This document shows positions 31,269-41,220 of a DNA stretch of 64,000 bases, piece after piece (the stretch's first letter is position 1; the number at the start of each line of letters is the position of its first letter). The stretch comes from Choristoneura fumiferana. Taxonomy: Eukaryota > Arthropoda > Insecta > Lepidoptera > Tortricidae. Under the pieces are notes generated by a model. That model was not told the origin of the DNA and made no database searches. It saw nothing but the letters and a program-made list of their open reading frames with translations. The stretch is taken from assembly GCF_025370935.1 (NCBI RefSeq), contig NC_133474.1:385018-449017 (forward strand), read 5' to 3'. A program made the translations under genes and the position numbers.

Positions 31269-31649
31269 GGCAAAGAAGTCAACAAATGTATCGAAAATGC
31301 CTGGAGGAGCTACTGGTCCATGAAAGTACTAATGAAGGGTAAACTTCCACTAGCCTTAAAACGCAAGCTCGTTGACATGTGCATCCTGCCCATCCTAACC
31401 TAGGTCTAGTCTTTGACTGAGGCCCAGAAGTCCAAACTCAAGGTTTGCCAGCGGGCTACCCGAATTGTTTATGTGGGGACAAAGACCGCTACACTCAAGT
31501 GGGACTGGGCAGGTCATGTCTGCCGGATTCATCCGGATCGTTGGACCAATATCACCACTGATTGGGCTCCAAGCGACGGGCACTGGAGCAGAGGTAGGCC
31601 TAAAAGAAGGTGGCGGGACGATTTGGAGGGATTCCAGCCGGACTGGTAA
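31269..31649 (+). pseudogene. RTE-like LINE reverse transcriptase, thumb-to-C-terminus fragment
   Basis: One frame runs through KEVNKCIENAWRSYWSMK, LPLALKRKLVDMCILPIL, two TAG stops (31401 and 31407) where a TYG..TW motif is expected, then LTEAQKSKLKVCQRA, an internal deletion, LKWDWAGHVCR, then RGRPKRRWRDDL and a stop at 31647. The codon at 31413 is TTG, not a true start. The order matches the C-terminal third of RTE-like reverse transcriptases (LTxAQ..KLxxxQRAMER..LKWxWAGH..R..GRPxxRWxDD). Stops and deletion make it dead. Partner at 54018-54396. Confidence 0.7.
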
Positions 31650-31889
31650 TTTTGCCGAAACCAAAGTGGAAGGAGACTGCCCACTGCCCAGTAAGAGGAA
31701 AAAAAATGGTCTGCTAAGTCAGTAATTCTAATTAATGCTAACTCTGCAGTTATAACTTTCGTTTCGCCGATTTTAGAAGAAAATCAAACTACGGTTGGTT
31801 TTTTGGAGTCTTTTTTTTTGTTTCTGCTTAAGTAGCGTAGTGGAAAAAAGCAACCTGTGATATGTGTGCATAGGAGAAATTTGTGTCTA

Positions 31890-32045
31890 GACTTCTGTCC
31901 AGTGGTGGTGTAGGGATTATAGCACGCAGCACGGATTGCTGAGGACCTGGGTTCGATTCCCAGCGCTGGTCTCTTTTTCTGGTTTTTCTGCGCAAGTCTC
32001 AGTTTGTATTTTCGAAAATCAAACTAACCGAAAAACGGCCGGTAT
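31890..32045 (+). mobile_element. tRNA-derived SINE, family C
   Basis: GTGGTGTAGGGATTATAGCA (A-box-like) and GGGTTCGATTCCCAGC (perfect B-box core GGTTCGATTCC) about 35 bp apart, followed by GGTCTCTTTTTCTGGTTTTTCTG and CTCAGTTTGTATTTTCG. A distinct family from A and B. Copies at 54645-54790 and 62495-62700. Confidence 0.7.
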
Positions 32046-32132
32046 TAAATTATCTAAATAGTACGCAACTTCGCTAATATTTTTAATTGATGATTAGATT
32101 GGCCACAGTCAAAAAGGGATATTAAAACACAT

Positions 32133-32428
32133 CATTCCAGCCTATATACGTCCCACTGCTGGGCACAGGCCTCCTCTCAGACCTTGAGCTTGAGCTTGGG
32201 CCGTAATTCCCACGCGGGCCCAGTGTGGATTGGGAGCTTCACACATCCCATTGAATTGCTTCGCAGGTTGTGCAGGTTTCCTCACGATGTTTTCCTTCAC
32301 CGTAAAGCTCGTAGTAAATTTCAAATGTAATTCCGCACATGAATTTCGAAAAACTCAGAGGTGTGAGCCGGGGTGTGAACTCACGATCCTCTGCTTGAGA
32401 GGCGATAGGTTCCACTAGGCCACCACGG
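32133..32428 (-). mobile_element. tRNA-derived SINE, family B
   Basis: Complete layout, from the minus-strand head AGCCGTGGTGGCCTAGTGG to the tail AGCAGTGGGACGTATATAGG. The B box is altered (GAGTTCACACCCC). The open frames it contains are not genes. Confidence 0.75.
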
Positions 32429-33174
32429 CTTTAAAATACATACATAAACCAATAAAAAAAAAGTTAAATCGATTATACACCTAAACTACAAGTGCTTTCA
32501 GGTTTCAGTTATTTTTATTACCTTGTATAATTATAGTCAAGTGACAGTATTTTATTTGGTTAAAAACAGAAAGACCTTATTGGTTTTATTTGGTATATAT
32601 GAAAACCGTTGTAAAAAAAGTCAACGACCAACCTAATTCATGATCTTTACGGCAACAAACCTTGATAGAACCAAAATCATAAAAGGGCATTTACATTCCA
32701 CATTTTAATCTCAATTTTAACAGTGCAAGCGAAATCTTCAACTCAAAGCAAACGCATTTACCTTTAAACTCATTCAACTGCAGGCTTAAAACATCGCAAT
32801 AAAAATCTGACAACCCTAGGAGCCGTGCAACTCTTTCCAGCCAATCACATTTCGTTATTCACGAGCGAAATCCATTTTGCCTTTTGATGTATTCGACGGT
32901 TAATAGGGTTGCCACTGTCTCGTAAAACTACGAGTAGGAACATTGGTATAATGAATCGATGAATTCGTAATGAGAAATGGGGGGGGGAGAGGGTTATAAT
33001 GTGTGGGCGTAGTTTCTGAACTGTTATCGTCGCAGTTGCTATGTGATGATGTTGGTATAACTTATTGATTCTGGCGTTACTTCGGGGAGATCCATATCTA
33101 TAAACTAGGCATACCTACGTATTTACTAAGTATTCTTACTGTTTGATTTTACGCAACTGCGAAGGTTACGTTTT

Positions 33175-33480
33175 AAGGTCTTTTTACAAGCTTTTATTTA
33201 GTTTCACTTGTCTCGTTGTCTGTCTGTCTGTAATCAAATCTTGCAAGTTAAATTCGATCAATTTCCAGTAGTTGGATTGATTTGAAATTACATAATACAA
33301 TAATCTGGTAGTGACATCCTGTTAGTCTAGCCAGGATCATCTCCACAGGACGGAACTCTTCAACGGTTAATGGCGTCGACTTGAAATTTGGTATGTAAAT
33401 GTAGTTTGGGTGACAATACAAGTACAGTCAACAAAAGTACAGTCAGCAAAAAAGCTTGTATTAAAAATGAAATTTTTGCC
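33175..33480. repeat. CAGGACGGAACTCTTCAACGG repeat
   Basis: TCTCGTTGTCTGTCTGTCTG, TTGCAAGTTAAATTCG, ACAGGACGGAACTCTTCAAC, GACTTGAAATTTGG and GTACAGTCA repeats. It is a second independent copy within the duplicated segment; partner 55920-56230. Confidence 0.7.
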
Positions 33481-34024
33481 AAAAACTTATTCTTTGGTCC
33501 GCTCTGTGTAGCCTTAATAGCTGGATGGTCCGCAAAAAATAGTATGACGGGAAGATTTTCTTTTTAAATAGTTACAACTAGGAAAACCGTAAAATTATAA
33601 TAAAAATTGTTAAATTATAATTCGGAGCCTGATACTGAATGATGATACTGATAAAATACATGTTGATTATTTCAATACAAAATTAAATTAATTTACTTTA
33701 AAAGTCGGCCTGATACGCTTCCTGGGACATGACAGTCTCTAGATCAATCATATTATAATTTCGGTGGTCATACGTAAATGAAAAATGCCTTTTTTGATCA
33801 TAACTAAACTGTTAGTCGGACGCTAGATAATACGCAAAGGGTCATACATCAAGGCTGCCCATCAAATGGGACAAAAGTGCTCGATATTTCAACGGGCATT
33901 TTTCCTGGATCGTTAATAACCAGGGATTGGTGTCAAGAGTGGATTTGTGAAACAGTAAGTCTAGAGAACTGATTTCAGAGGAAAAAGTCTTAAATAGGAA
34001 AGTTTTAATATATTGGAAACTACT

Positions 34025-34305
34025 ATTGACGACCAGATGGCACAGTGGTTAGAGAACCTGACTACGAAACTTGAGGTCCCGGGTTCGATTCGCGTGTCGG
34101 GGCAGATATTTGTATGAAAAATACGAATGTTTGTTCTCGGGTCTTGGGTGTTTACAAGTATTTAAGTATGTATCTATATCTATATAATTATATTTATCCG
34201 TTGCTGCCATTTTTGTAGTACCCATAACACAAGCTTTGCTAAGCTTACTTTGGGACTGGGTCAATTGGTGTGAATTGTCCCATGATATTTATTTATTGGC
34301 AACTA
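34025..34305 (+). mobile_element. tRNA-derived SINE, family A, near full length
   Basis: GACGACCAGATGGCACAGTG, GTTAGAGAACCTGACTACG, GGTCCCGGGTTCGATTCG (A box TGGCACAGTGG, B box GGTTCGATTCG with one change), then the ATTTGTATGAAAAATACG body and the GGGTCAATTGGTGTG / TCCCATGATATTTATTTATT tail. One of the better-preserved family A copies, with partner 56770-57045. Confidence 0.82.
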
Positions 34306-34332
34306 CCAAATGATTCTGATAATAATCCTATA

Positions 34333-34669
34333 TCCTAATAATATTATAAATGTGAAAGTTTGTGAGTGAAACTTCACGCTGAAACGGCTTGACGAATTTG
34401 AATAAAATTTAGTATGTATATAGCTGGACATTTGGAATAAAACATAGGCTACTTTTTATTCCGATATTCATTCGGATTCGGGGATTCTTGAAATAACAAC
34501 CGCTGGGCTTAGAGTAATTAAATTTGACATAATTGTTTTAATGTAACGTCAATGAAAACCACGATTTAATTTTCGCGAATTCCCACGGGAATTTTTTAAA
34601 AGTCCTGAAATTTTCATTCAGCTGCTGGATCTAATGATTTACGTGTGCGAAGCCGTGGGTGAACACTAG
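34333..34669 (+). mobile_element. Complete short non-autonomous Helitron, 337 bp
   Basis: Begins A|TCCTAATAATATTATAAATG and ends GTGTGCGAAGCCGTGGGTGA then ACACTAG|T. The single internal unit includes TAGCTGGACATTTGG, ACATAGGCTAC and CAACCGCTGGGCTTAGAG. It is non-coding. The partner copy 57077-57422 sits at the same place, so the insertion predates the duplication. Confidence 0.9.
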
Positions 34670-34785
34670 TTTTAAATAAAGCTTGGTTATGCAGGTGGCC
34701 ACTGACCATGGGGTTTAAATGCAATGTTCGTTTCTACTGGTATAACTGAGCTACTTTTGTTTTGAAATTTTTAAATAACTTTAAT

Positions 34786-34788
<3 letters not shown>

Positions 34789-34822
<34 letters not shown>
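34789..34822. repeat. (CA)17 microsatellite
   Basis: Seventeen CA units, perfect; the partner at 57542-57563 has eleven. It abuts the CATCACGCCTGTATTCCC repeat and is probably the tail of that element. Confidence 0.97.
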
Positions 34823-34826
<4 letters not shown>

Positions 34827-35045
34827 TCACGCCTGTATTCCCAAATGGAGTAGGCAGAGCACACGAAACGTTACCTTTTCGGAGCCACTTTTATCAATTT
34901 TAGGTTTTAAGTTTGACAAAAACGGTACAATAGTGACAGGTTGCTAGCCTGTCGCCTACGGTATACCTTAACCTTATATCCTTTGTCGCCTCTTACGACA
35001 TCCACGGAAGAGATGGAGAGGTGTAATTCTAACCGGGTAACGGGT
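34823..35045 (-). repeat. CATCACGCCTGTATTCCC dispersed repeat with (CA)n tail
   Basis: CATCACGCCTGTATTCCCAA, GAGTAGGCAGAGCACACG, AGTGACAGGTTGCTAGCCTG, TGTCGCCTCTTACGACATCC, GGAAGAGATGGAGAGGTG. A widespread Lepidoptera retroposon-like sequence whose 3' tail would be (TG)n on the minus strand (inference). Confidence 0.6.
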
Positions 35046-35704
35046 AACTTTAATTCGGATAATTTAAATTTATTGGACCCTAAAGTTCAATTGTTAAATC
35101 AGTGTACCGGACAGGTTACTGTTTGTATGAGGGCAGAATTTTGAGGGCCTTTTAAATAATTTGACAATTGAAACATTTTTTATCAATTTATTAATGTGTT
35201 CTCAATGTAGTAGTGTGCGAATATTGAATGCATTGAAAATTAGGTACATTTAATCTGTATGAAAATTAAAAGCACCAGAAATGTTTTTGAAGTTGAACTA
35301 GGTACCTACTTTTGTTCTTCAAATTTTTAAAAACCAACAGGTAGGTAAATGATCATTCGCATTTAAAGGTCTATGGTCAAAGGCCACTTGTACTCGTAGA
35401 CTAGTTTAAAAAATAACTTTTAAAAAAAAGACTTTTCTATTCTTAAAAGATTACCTAAATTCGATTTCATAGCCACAGGCACAAAGTCAGAAAACAATAT
35501 CAAATATTAGACAAATTTACTAAGTTTTCTAAGGGATTAGTCGAGATTACTCTTAATTAGTTCTCGGTATAATAATATAATTATTTTCGTAGGAATTACG
35601 TCTAATTTAATTAACAATGAATCATTACAAATTGTTAAAGCCTCCAAAATTTATGACACCTGAGGAAAATTAAGCGATTACGCCGTTAATAAATTGCATT
35701 AAGG

Positions 35705-35970
35705 TCTCAAATTCAAATTTCAAAATTCAAATGATTTATTAAGTAAATAGGCCGCAATGGGCACTTTTACGCGTCATTTTTTAAACTACCAGCGCTTTCG
35801 GAAAGACCATCATTGCCATGAAGAATGCGCCGCAAGAAACTTGGCAGAAAGACATTTTTTCATAATAATATAATTACAAATAAAATACTTAAAAACTATA
35901 TTATACTATTAAAGAAAAAAAAATACCAACAGTGGACGTCCTATGGCTGATATAATAATGATAATGAATA
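35705..35970. repeat. GGCCGCAATGGGCAC repeat joined to an RTE tail scrap
   Basis: 35705-35895 is the GGCCGCAATGGGCAC repeat and holds the right border of duplication copy 1. From 35923, CCAACAGTGGACGTCCTATG then GCTGATATAATAATGATAAT is the terminal ~45 bp of an RTE-like LINE (QQWTSYG stop plus tail). Confidence 0.65.
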
Positions 35971-36377
35971 AGCAATCAGATAACCTAATTCGCTACACCT
36001 CATCAAACACGTAAACAACAACAAACCATATTGTAAACAATCGTTAACATTTTTTATTATTGTTTTAAGCAAATTGTAAAACAAGATTTGAATGACAGTC
36101 CGGCACGTGGATCGAGTTGCTGAAGAAGAATGAAACTCGCAAATCAAGTTTTATTCCAATGCTGGATAAACAGATACCCATCAAGCCTCATTGTGTTGGA
36201 TTACAATTGTTTGAGCGGCGAAGTTTAGAACTTGCTTCTGGTCGCGGCGATGTAGTCCCAAAATTGTAACCGGCAAATTTTACATTAAATTAAATAAATA
36301 GGTATCATGGGACAGTGGCACTAATTGACCTACTTCCGAACTAAATTTACTTATTTACTTGTGTACATCATGGGTTC
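35971..36377. other. Unassigned DNA with a SINE A tail at 36300-36350
   Basis: GGTATCATGGGACAGTGGCAC and TAATTGACCTACTTCCGAAC is a reversed fragment of the family A SINE 3' end. Otherwise nothing recognised. Confidence 0.45.
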
Positions 36378-36548
36378 ATGAATTTCATCTTAGAAGGAAA
36401 AGTGGACGGAAAGCGAAAAATAGGGAAACCAAGAATTGATTATACTAAGCAAATAAAAGAGAAGGTAGCCGTCATGTCGTATAAGGAGGTTAAGGAGGCA
36501 GCTTTGAGGAGAGAGAAGTGGAGAGCCATTCATCGGCTGCACCGATAA
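36378..36548 (+). pseudogene. LINE ORF2 C-terminal fragment of a second clade
   Basis: An open frame of 56 codons from ATG 36378 to TAA 36546-36548 reads FILEGKVDGKRKIGKPR, then IDYTKQIKEKVAVMSYKEVK and REKWRAIHRLHR. The EGK..GKR..G.PR..Y..QI....G..SY.E.K......R..WR pattern is the end of a reverse transcriptase ORF common in insects, of a different clade from the RTE-like copies (clade not determined). Its ORF end is intact, but nothing upstream is recognisable, so it is a 5'-truncated fragment. Confidence 0.65.
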
Positions 36549-36582
36549 GAGTGTAACTCTTAAATAAGAAAGAAGAATACCA

Positions 36583-36830
36583 CGCACAGGACTTATCACG
36601 CTACACACACGAGTAATATTTACCTCGACGTTTCGGCGACATTACAGTGGCCGTGGTCACGAGAAGACTGAAGTGTGGGGTGTCAAGTCTGCCTAGCAGC
36701 GCGAGTCCTTCAAACTACCCGCACTTGATCATAAATAGTACCGGCACTCGTATCACGAACTACCCGCACTTGGTCATTATTATTTGTCACCCCATCACAC
36801 CGACACACAAAAATTACCAAGGGCTTAATG
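36583..36830 (-). mobile_element. Penelope-like terminal repeat with hammerhead-like motif
   Basis: CGCACAGGACTTATCACGCT, ACGAGTAATATTTACCTCGA, CGTTTCGGCGACATTACAGT, GGCCGTGGTCACGAGAAGAC, GAAGTGTGGGGTG. The same sequence forms both arms of the palindrome at 61183-61425. An internal direct repeat (AACTACCCGCACTTG at 36713 and 36760) is present. No coding sequence. Confidence 0.55.
36624..36663 (-). ncRNA. Hammerhead-ribozyme-like motif, core diverged
   Basis: Minus-strand order: CTC (36663-36661), GTGACCA at the core position (CTGANGA expected; two differences), one extra C, stem II GGCCAC / GTCGCC around TGTAAT, GAAA (36634-36631), CG, TC (36628-36627), GAG pairing with CTC. It shares with 24673-24715 the one-base spacer before stem II and the very small stem III. 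The two core changes would be expected to abolish cleavage. Confidence 0.45.
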
Positions 36831-37917
36831 AAAATTGCATTAGCCCATCTAGTAGTCCTACCAACACTTTGTTTTTTGGTTCGCACCTTTTGGTCGCCAC
36901 CCAAGGACATTTCTTCCCCAAACGGTTATCTTTTCCAGCTTTTTCCGCTTCTTGCCACTCCAACTTGCATCGTCAAGCTACGTCAGTGAATTTGAAACTT
37001 ACCCATAATGTCTTCAGAAGTTTTGCATTTTAAGACGACAAAGTCAGAATTACTTTATTCAATTCACGCTATGACAAGCAGTTATGAATGTCAGAAAATT
37101 CTACCACCGGCGGTGCGGAAAAACAGTCGCTGAGAAGAATCCGGCGAGAAATTCAAGACAAGTATATTTAAAAAAAAATACGAGTATGCTTGTTGGAGTG
37201 GCAAGGAGCGGCAAACGCCCGAAGTGATTTAAAGATTTTTATTGATCATAATAACATGTTTATTTAAACAATACGTTCGTAAGCAGCTGCATTAGTATAA
37301 ACTCTCGAAGAGATAACCGTTGTAAAAATAAATCTCGTCCAGTTTTAGGCATTTTGAAACAAATCTGTTTTGAGACGTAAAAAGTACAAAGGTACAGGAT
37401 ATTACGACATTTGATTGTAAAATAATTGTAATACTATTAGAATGATTGTTTCTACTCAAATTGCAATAACCCGCATTGAAGGTTTATAGGCAAGCAAAGC
37501 AGCGGGTAACAGACAGTATAAACATCTTTAGCGCACGTTAAGTAACACGCCAAGAAACCTGATCCTTCGGTGGAAGCTCCATAAAGTCTCACACGGGAAG
37601 TATCAAATAGCAAAAAATATTATCGAGAAATAAGTCAAAGCGGGGAAAAGCGACCGTTTATTATATAGGTAGAACTTCTTATTAGCCTAGTAACTACTTT
37701 TGTTGTGTCTGTTTTGTGTGACTGGCCGTAATTTCACTCTACTGTGGCCCAGCAGAAGAGCAGAGCCTGAGCTGATTTTTTTCTAGATTTTTTCTAACCT
37801 GTGTACTGTGTCACTGCGCTGTTATAAATAAATAACTTTCTTCTTCAGAAGAAGAACTTTGGTAATTTAGTTCTAGGAATCGTTTTTAATTATACTTAGA
37901 TTTATTTGTTACGTGTT
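36831..37917. other. Unassigned DNA with an inverted pair and a CGGTGCGGAAAAAC repeat
   Basis: CTTGCCACTCCAAC (36952) is mirrored by GTTGGAGTGGCAAG (37193). Between them, 37040-37170 carries ATGAATGTCAGAAAATTCTA, CGGTGCGGAAAAACAGTCGC, GAGAAGAATCCGGCGAGAAA, a known Lepidoptera dispersed repeat. The remainder is unassigned. Confidence 0.45.
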
Positions 37918-38010
37918 GGCGTGATGGTCTGCCTGATGGTGTGACCTATGGCTTCTCAAGCCGAGGATCGTAAGTTCGTGAGCTCAAGTCTCTGAGTTTT
38001 TACTGGCCAC
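37918..38010 (+). repeat. Strongly decayed SINE family B head
   Basis: GTTGGCGTGATGGTCTGCCT, TATGGCTTCTCAAGCCGAGG, ATCGTAAGTTCGTGAGCTC, CTCTGAGTTTTT follow the order of the family B head, with both promoter boxes mutated. Confidence 0.45.
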
Positions 38011-38289
38011 TAAGTTTATTTATCAACATAAATTTAGTTTGGGTTAGGTTAGGTTAGACTTATGACGAATCATGCTTCATCATTAGTCTAACAGTCATCA
38101 TAATAAGTTCATCATAAGTCTTTGCAACATGTTGCGAATCTACAATTTGTCTTGTGTCCGAGTTTTTTGAAAGTCATTGTGCTACATCAAATTTGGAACC
38201 TCGAGTTTTACGGTATACGAAGACGTCATGTGAAAATTGACGTTGCAATTCAATGGTGTGTGTAAAGTTACAATCAGCAGAGCTACTAC

Positions 38290-38690
38290 GAAACATCTTT
38301 TCCAATTTTTCCACTCACCGGTTTAGATTTTAGAGAGAAAGGGGAAGCTTGATCTTAATGAAAATTTGTACTTTAAAGTTGAATATTTCGCAAAAAAATT
38401 AATGAATCGAAAAATCGTCGTAGCAAACCCCTAATGGTTTTAAAAGACCTATCTAACGATACACCACACTATGGGGTTGGATTAAAAAAAAAACTCCCCC
38501 ACTTTACGTCTATAATAATATGGGAGGTAACCTAAAAAAACTTTATTTTTGAATTTTTTAGTGTACCATCCGTGCAAAATTACAGCTTTCTAGCATTGCC
38601 GCAGACGTGCGGACAGACAGACAGACAGACATGGCGAAACTATAAGGTTTCCGTTTTTGCCATTTTGGCTCCGAAACCCTAAAAAAGATA
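38290..38690. mobile_element. GGGTTCCGT element, right-hand part
   Basis: CACCGGTTTAGATTTTAGAG, AAAAGACCTATCTAACGATA, ACTTTACGTCT, TTACAGCTTTCTAGCATTG, (GACA)n, GGCTCCGAAACCCTAAAAAA. It matches 23570-24020 in the same orientation; the left inverted end is missing. Confidence 0.6.
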
Positions 38691-40569
38691 ATCACTGTCA
38701 ATGATCAATGTCGTTGAGCAAACGTATTGCCAATAAAAACAAATAATTATACAAGAAATAATATACATCTAGGACACTGGCTGCATTACCTCTCTGAACA
38801 GCTACGAGTATTCCTAGTCTTTGAGAGAGGTAAATCCGTGTGCCTGCCAAGCACCAGCAGATGTTCCTGCACTCCGAGACTCCGACTTCTGGCCGGTAGG
38901 TGTGGTGTTCCGTCGTTATAGGGTAGCGACGAAGATGACGTTCAAAAATCCTTTTAGTTTTTTTGTATGTTTTTCTTATTTATTTTTGTGTTAATTTGAA
39001 TTCTACAGTGCATTAGTTTTCTAACTGTAGATAATGCTGTAATTCTTGATAAACAAATAAATATTAAATAAATAAATCAGTCTTGGGGTAACCACCAGAA
39101 CCAAAGGCAAGAATAACAAAATGATCATTTCTATTTGGTCTCCCTAAAGGAATTGTAAAAAGTCTGTCATCCACATGTTGAATTCAATACGACTGCTAAT
39201 TTAATTAAAACTCACTATCCTAATAAAACTCTTTTTGTATTTCAGTTCTTACTCTATTCGTAGAAAGAAAACCCAGTAGATAATGGTCTTTTCTAATAAC
39301 ATTTTTTGTGTTTGTCGTATCTATTTGTCAAATGTTTTTCCTTGTACATAATCTATAGCTGTGTGCGCAATGTTTACGACGTCAATATTTTGTCCTCCCA
39401 CGTTACTTCCATTCATCATGGTTATTTGCTGGTGAGATCTTCGAGGTAAATATAAACACGCTTCTTATATTTTCTGTGACAATAAGTGTATATTAAAAAA
39501 AGCACTGTCAAGACAGCCTCGAATGGTTTCTGTCAAAATGACTGGCTAATAGTTAGATCAAATGTATGCTGCTATCCGATATCTTTCAAAGAGCTCAGAC
39601 CTCTTCCGTGAACTTCTAACCTTAAGTAGTAAGCTAGAACATAATATCCTAGTGCTTAGAGAACTTTTCTATAAAGCTTGGGGCCCAGATTCGATTAGTA
39701 TGAAAAAATGTGTGCGTCTGCTCGATATTGGGTGTTTTATTATTTATTGTATTAAAGTGTTTGAAGCGTTAACGTTAGGACTCGGTGCATTATAAAGAAC
39801 GCAGAACTATGAAAGCGGAATTTAGAACCCCTTATCACTGTCCTCATAATTCACCCTGCATGTCGTCTTGTTGATGCATAAAGATCACCTGCCTTCGGAT
39901 TACTGCCAGAACAATTTCCTTGCATAAAAATTGTTTTTGATACTGAAGAGTGTACTGGCCACAGCCTAAAATCCTTCACCACAAGTGCCACAAATTAAAA
40001 GCATAATTTGCGGCACTAGATTGTGTGTGCTTTGTCTGTGACTGTCTTAGACTTTCGAGCAGTGCGATGGGCATGGGCTAAGACGAGCGTATCTTTTCAT
40101 GTACAATCCTAAGCAAAGAGGAAGATCATAAGACAACTAATAAATAGATACTTATATAAAAAAAACACATAAACACAGCGGCATGACCGAGATTTCTTCA
40201 TAAAAATACGAAAGCTGTTGACTTGTGTCGACATCATTTCTAAACATCAATACCTAATATAATGGCAAATCTTAACATTAAAAATCACAAAACAGGAATA
40301 TTCTACGCGACAATAGATTTGTATTCTGCCGTTTCCCAATCAAATTAGTTGTACTCCAATACACAATAATCGTGAAAACATGGGGAAATATCAAGTCAAC
40401 TACCCAATTTCGAGATTACCCGTATCTTTCGTCCCTTCGAGTAGGTATATAATAAATGGAATTGAGGACGTGGAGCGCAGGTACGGCCGTATCTTGCTAA
40501 GGATCCCCCTATCAGAGAACGACTGAATCTACATGAAAATGTGTCGGCTTCTAAAAGAGTTGAAGTCGA
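38691..40569. other. Mostly unassigned DNA
   Basis: A retroposon-like 3' end with AACAAATAAATATTAAATAA lies near 39050-39080, and a decayed tRNA-like head (AGTGCTTAGAGAACTTTTC, CCCAGATTCGATTAG) at 39650-39700 resembles SINE family A. No gene recognised. Confidence 0.4.
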
Positions 40570-40858
40570 AATGTCATTGTATTTTTTTTTAACAGAAATA
40601 GGCAAACCCCGGCTCGCACCTCTGAGTTTTTCGAAATTCATGTGCGGAATTACATTTTGAAATTTACCACGAGCTTTGCGGTGAAGGAAAACATCGTGAG
40701 GAAACCTGCACAAACCTGCGAAGCAATTCAATGGTGCGTGTGAAGTTCCCAATCCGCACTGGGCCCGCGTGGGAACTATGGCCCAAGCCCTCTTGTTCTG
40801 AGAGGAGGCCTGTGCCCAGCAGTGGGACGTATATAGGCTGGGGTGATGAGGCTTCTGA
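40570..40858 (+). mobile_element. SINE family B body and tail, head missing
   Basis: CCCCGGCTCGCACCTCTGAG, TTTTTCGAAATTCATGTGCG, CGGTGAAGGAAAACATCGTG, GGGCCCGCGTGGGAAC, CCCAGCAGTGGGACGTATAT, AGGCTGGGGTGATGA. The pol III head is lost; a T/A run lies upstream. The 200-codon minus-strand frame at 40396-40998 is largely this SINE plus the adjacent MITE and is not a gene. Confidence 0.75.
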
Positions 40859-40866
40859 GGTAAGTG

Positions 40867-40978
40867 CAAAACTCGAACTTCGTATGTTGCCGTCCCGCTG
40901 ACGCTTATGTCATTTAATACGCGAGTGAAAGGGACGGTGCGATACGAACTTCGATTTGCGAGTTTCGTAGTAGCCCCT
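40867..40978. mobile_element. Palindromic MITE (GGCTACTACGAAACTCG family)
   Basis: Left AAAACTCGAACTTCGTATGT; right ATACGAACTTCGATTTGCGA then GTTTCGTAGTAGCCCC. The centre has TTGCCGTCCCGCTGACGCTT. Relative of 7439-7565. It abuts the SINE tail within 10 bp. Confidence 0.7.
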
Positions 40979-41034
40979 CGTGGACTAAGATAGAGCACGC
41001 TTGCAAAATAAATACCCTTTCATATTAAATATAT

Positions 41035-41220
41035 TGACCCGGATAACACACGTGAGTGCGCGTGTTGCAGCAGCCGCTGAGTCGCGTTGCTCCGAAGACG
41101 AAGGGCTACGGATTAGCCCGAAACATGTCAAGCTAAACTCGATTTAAGACGTGAGTTATCCGGGTCAATATATTTAATATGAGTGAGTCTCACGGTAGTT
41201 TCATGTTCAAAATACCCTTT
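41035..41220 (+). mobile_element. Penelope-like terminal repeat with hammerhead-like core
   Basis: CATATTAAATATATTGACCC on the left is mirrored by GGGTCAATATATTTAATATG on the right. Between them are GAGTCGCGTTGCTCC, a fold at 41089-41133 and GATTTAAGACGTGAGTTATC. In the fold, GCTC is followed by CGAAGA (CTGAAGA lacking the T), CGAA, stem II GGGCT / AGCCC, GAAA, CATG and TC, then AAGC, which pairs imperfectly with GCTC. Layout matches a hammerhead; the core is damaged. The right flank GAGTGAGTCTCACGGTAG is shared with the 11.1 kb relative. Confidence 0.5.

Larger units (their letters stand above)
25083..35895. repeat. ~11 kb direct duplication, copy 1 (partner 45284-58637)
   Basis: From TACGAGTATTGCACTTTG to AAATAAAATACTTAAAAACT the order and sequence match 45284-58637 closely, with single-base changes, small indels and a few large differences. 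Copy 1 lacks the BEL/Pao element, a ~310-bp segment and a 42-bp hairpin present in copy 2, and has 17 rather than 11 CA units. The right border falls inside a GGCCGCAATGGGCAC repeat. Unassigned portions without recognisable features include 25083-25940, 26070-27100, 27465-28495 and 32430-33170. Confidence 0.92.

Noticed and set aside
31413..31649. Complete small gene starting at 31413
   Set aside because: The first codon is TTG, the same frame continues upstream past two stops, and the protein is a LINE C-terminus.
34058..34100. Possible functional tRNA gene
   Set aside because: The A and B boxes belong to a SINE head: there is no anticodon stem or acceptor pairing, and the sequence recurs with SINE bodies.
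36647..37033. 128-codon frame
   Set aside because: Its first third is Penelope-like terminal repeat; the rest is unrecognised and serine/histidine-rich.
40396..40998. 200-codon open frame, minus strand
   Set aside because: Made of a SINE family B copy and a palindromic MITE; the encoded sequence tracks those repeats, which recur elsewhere in other frames.
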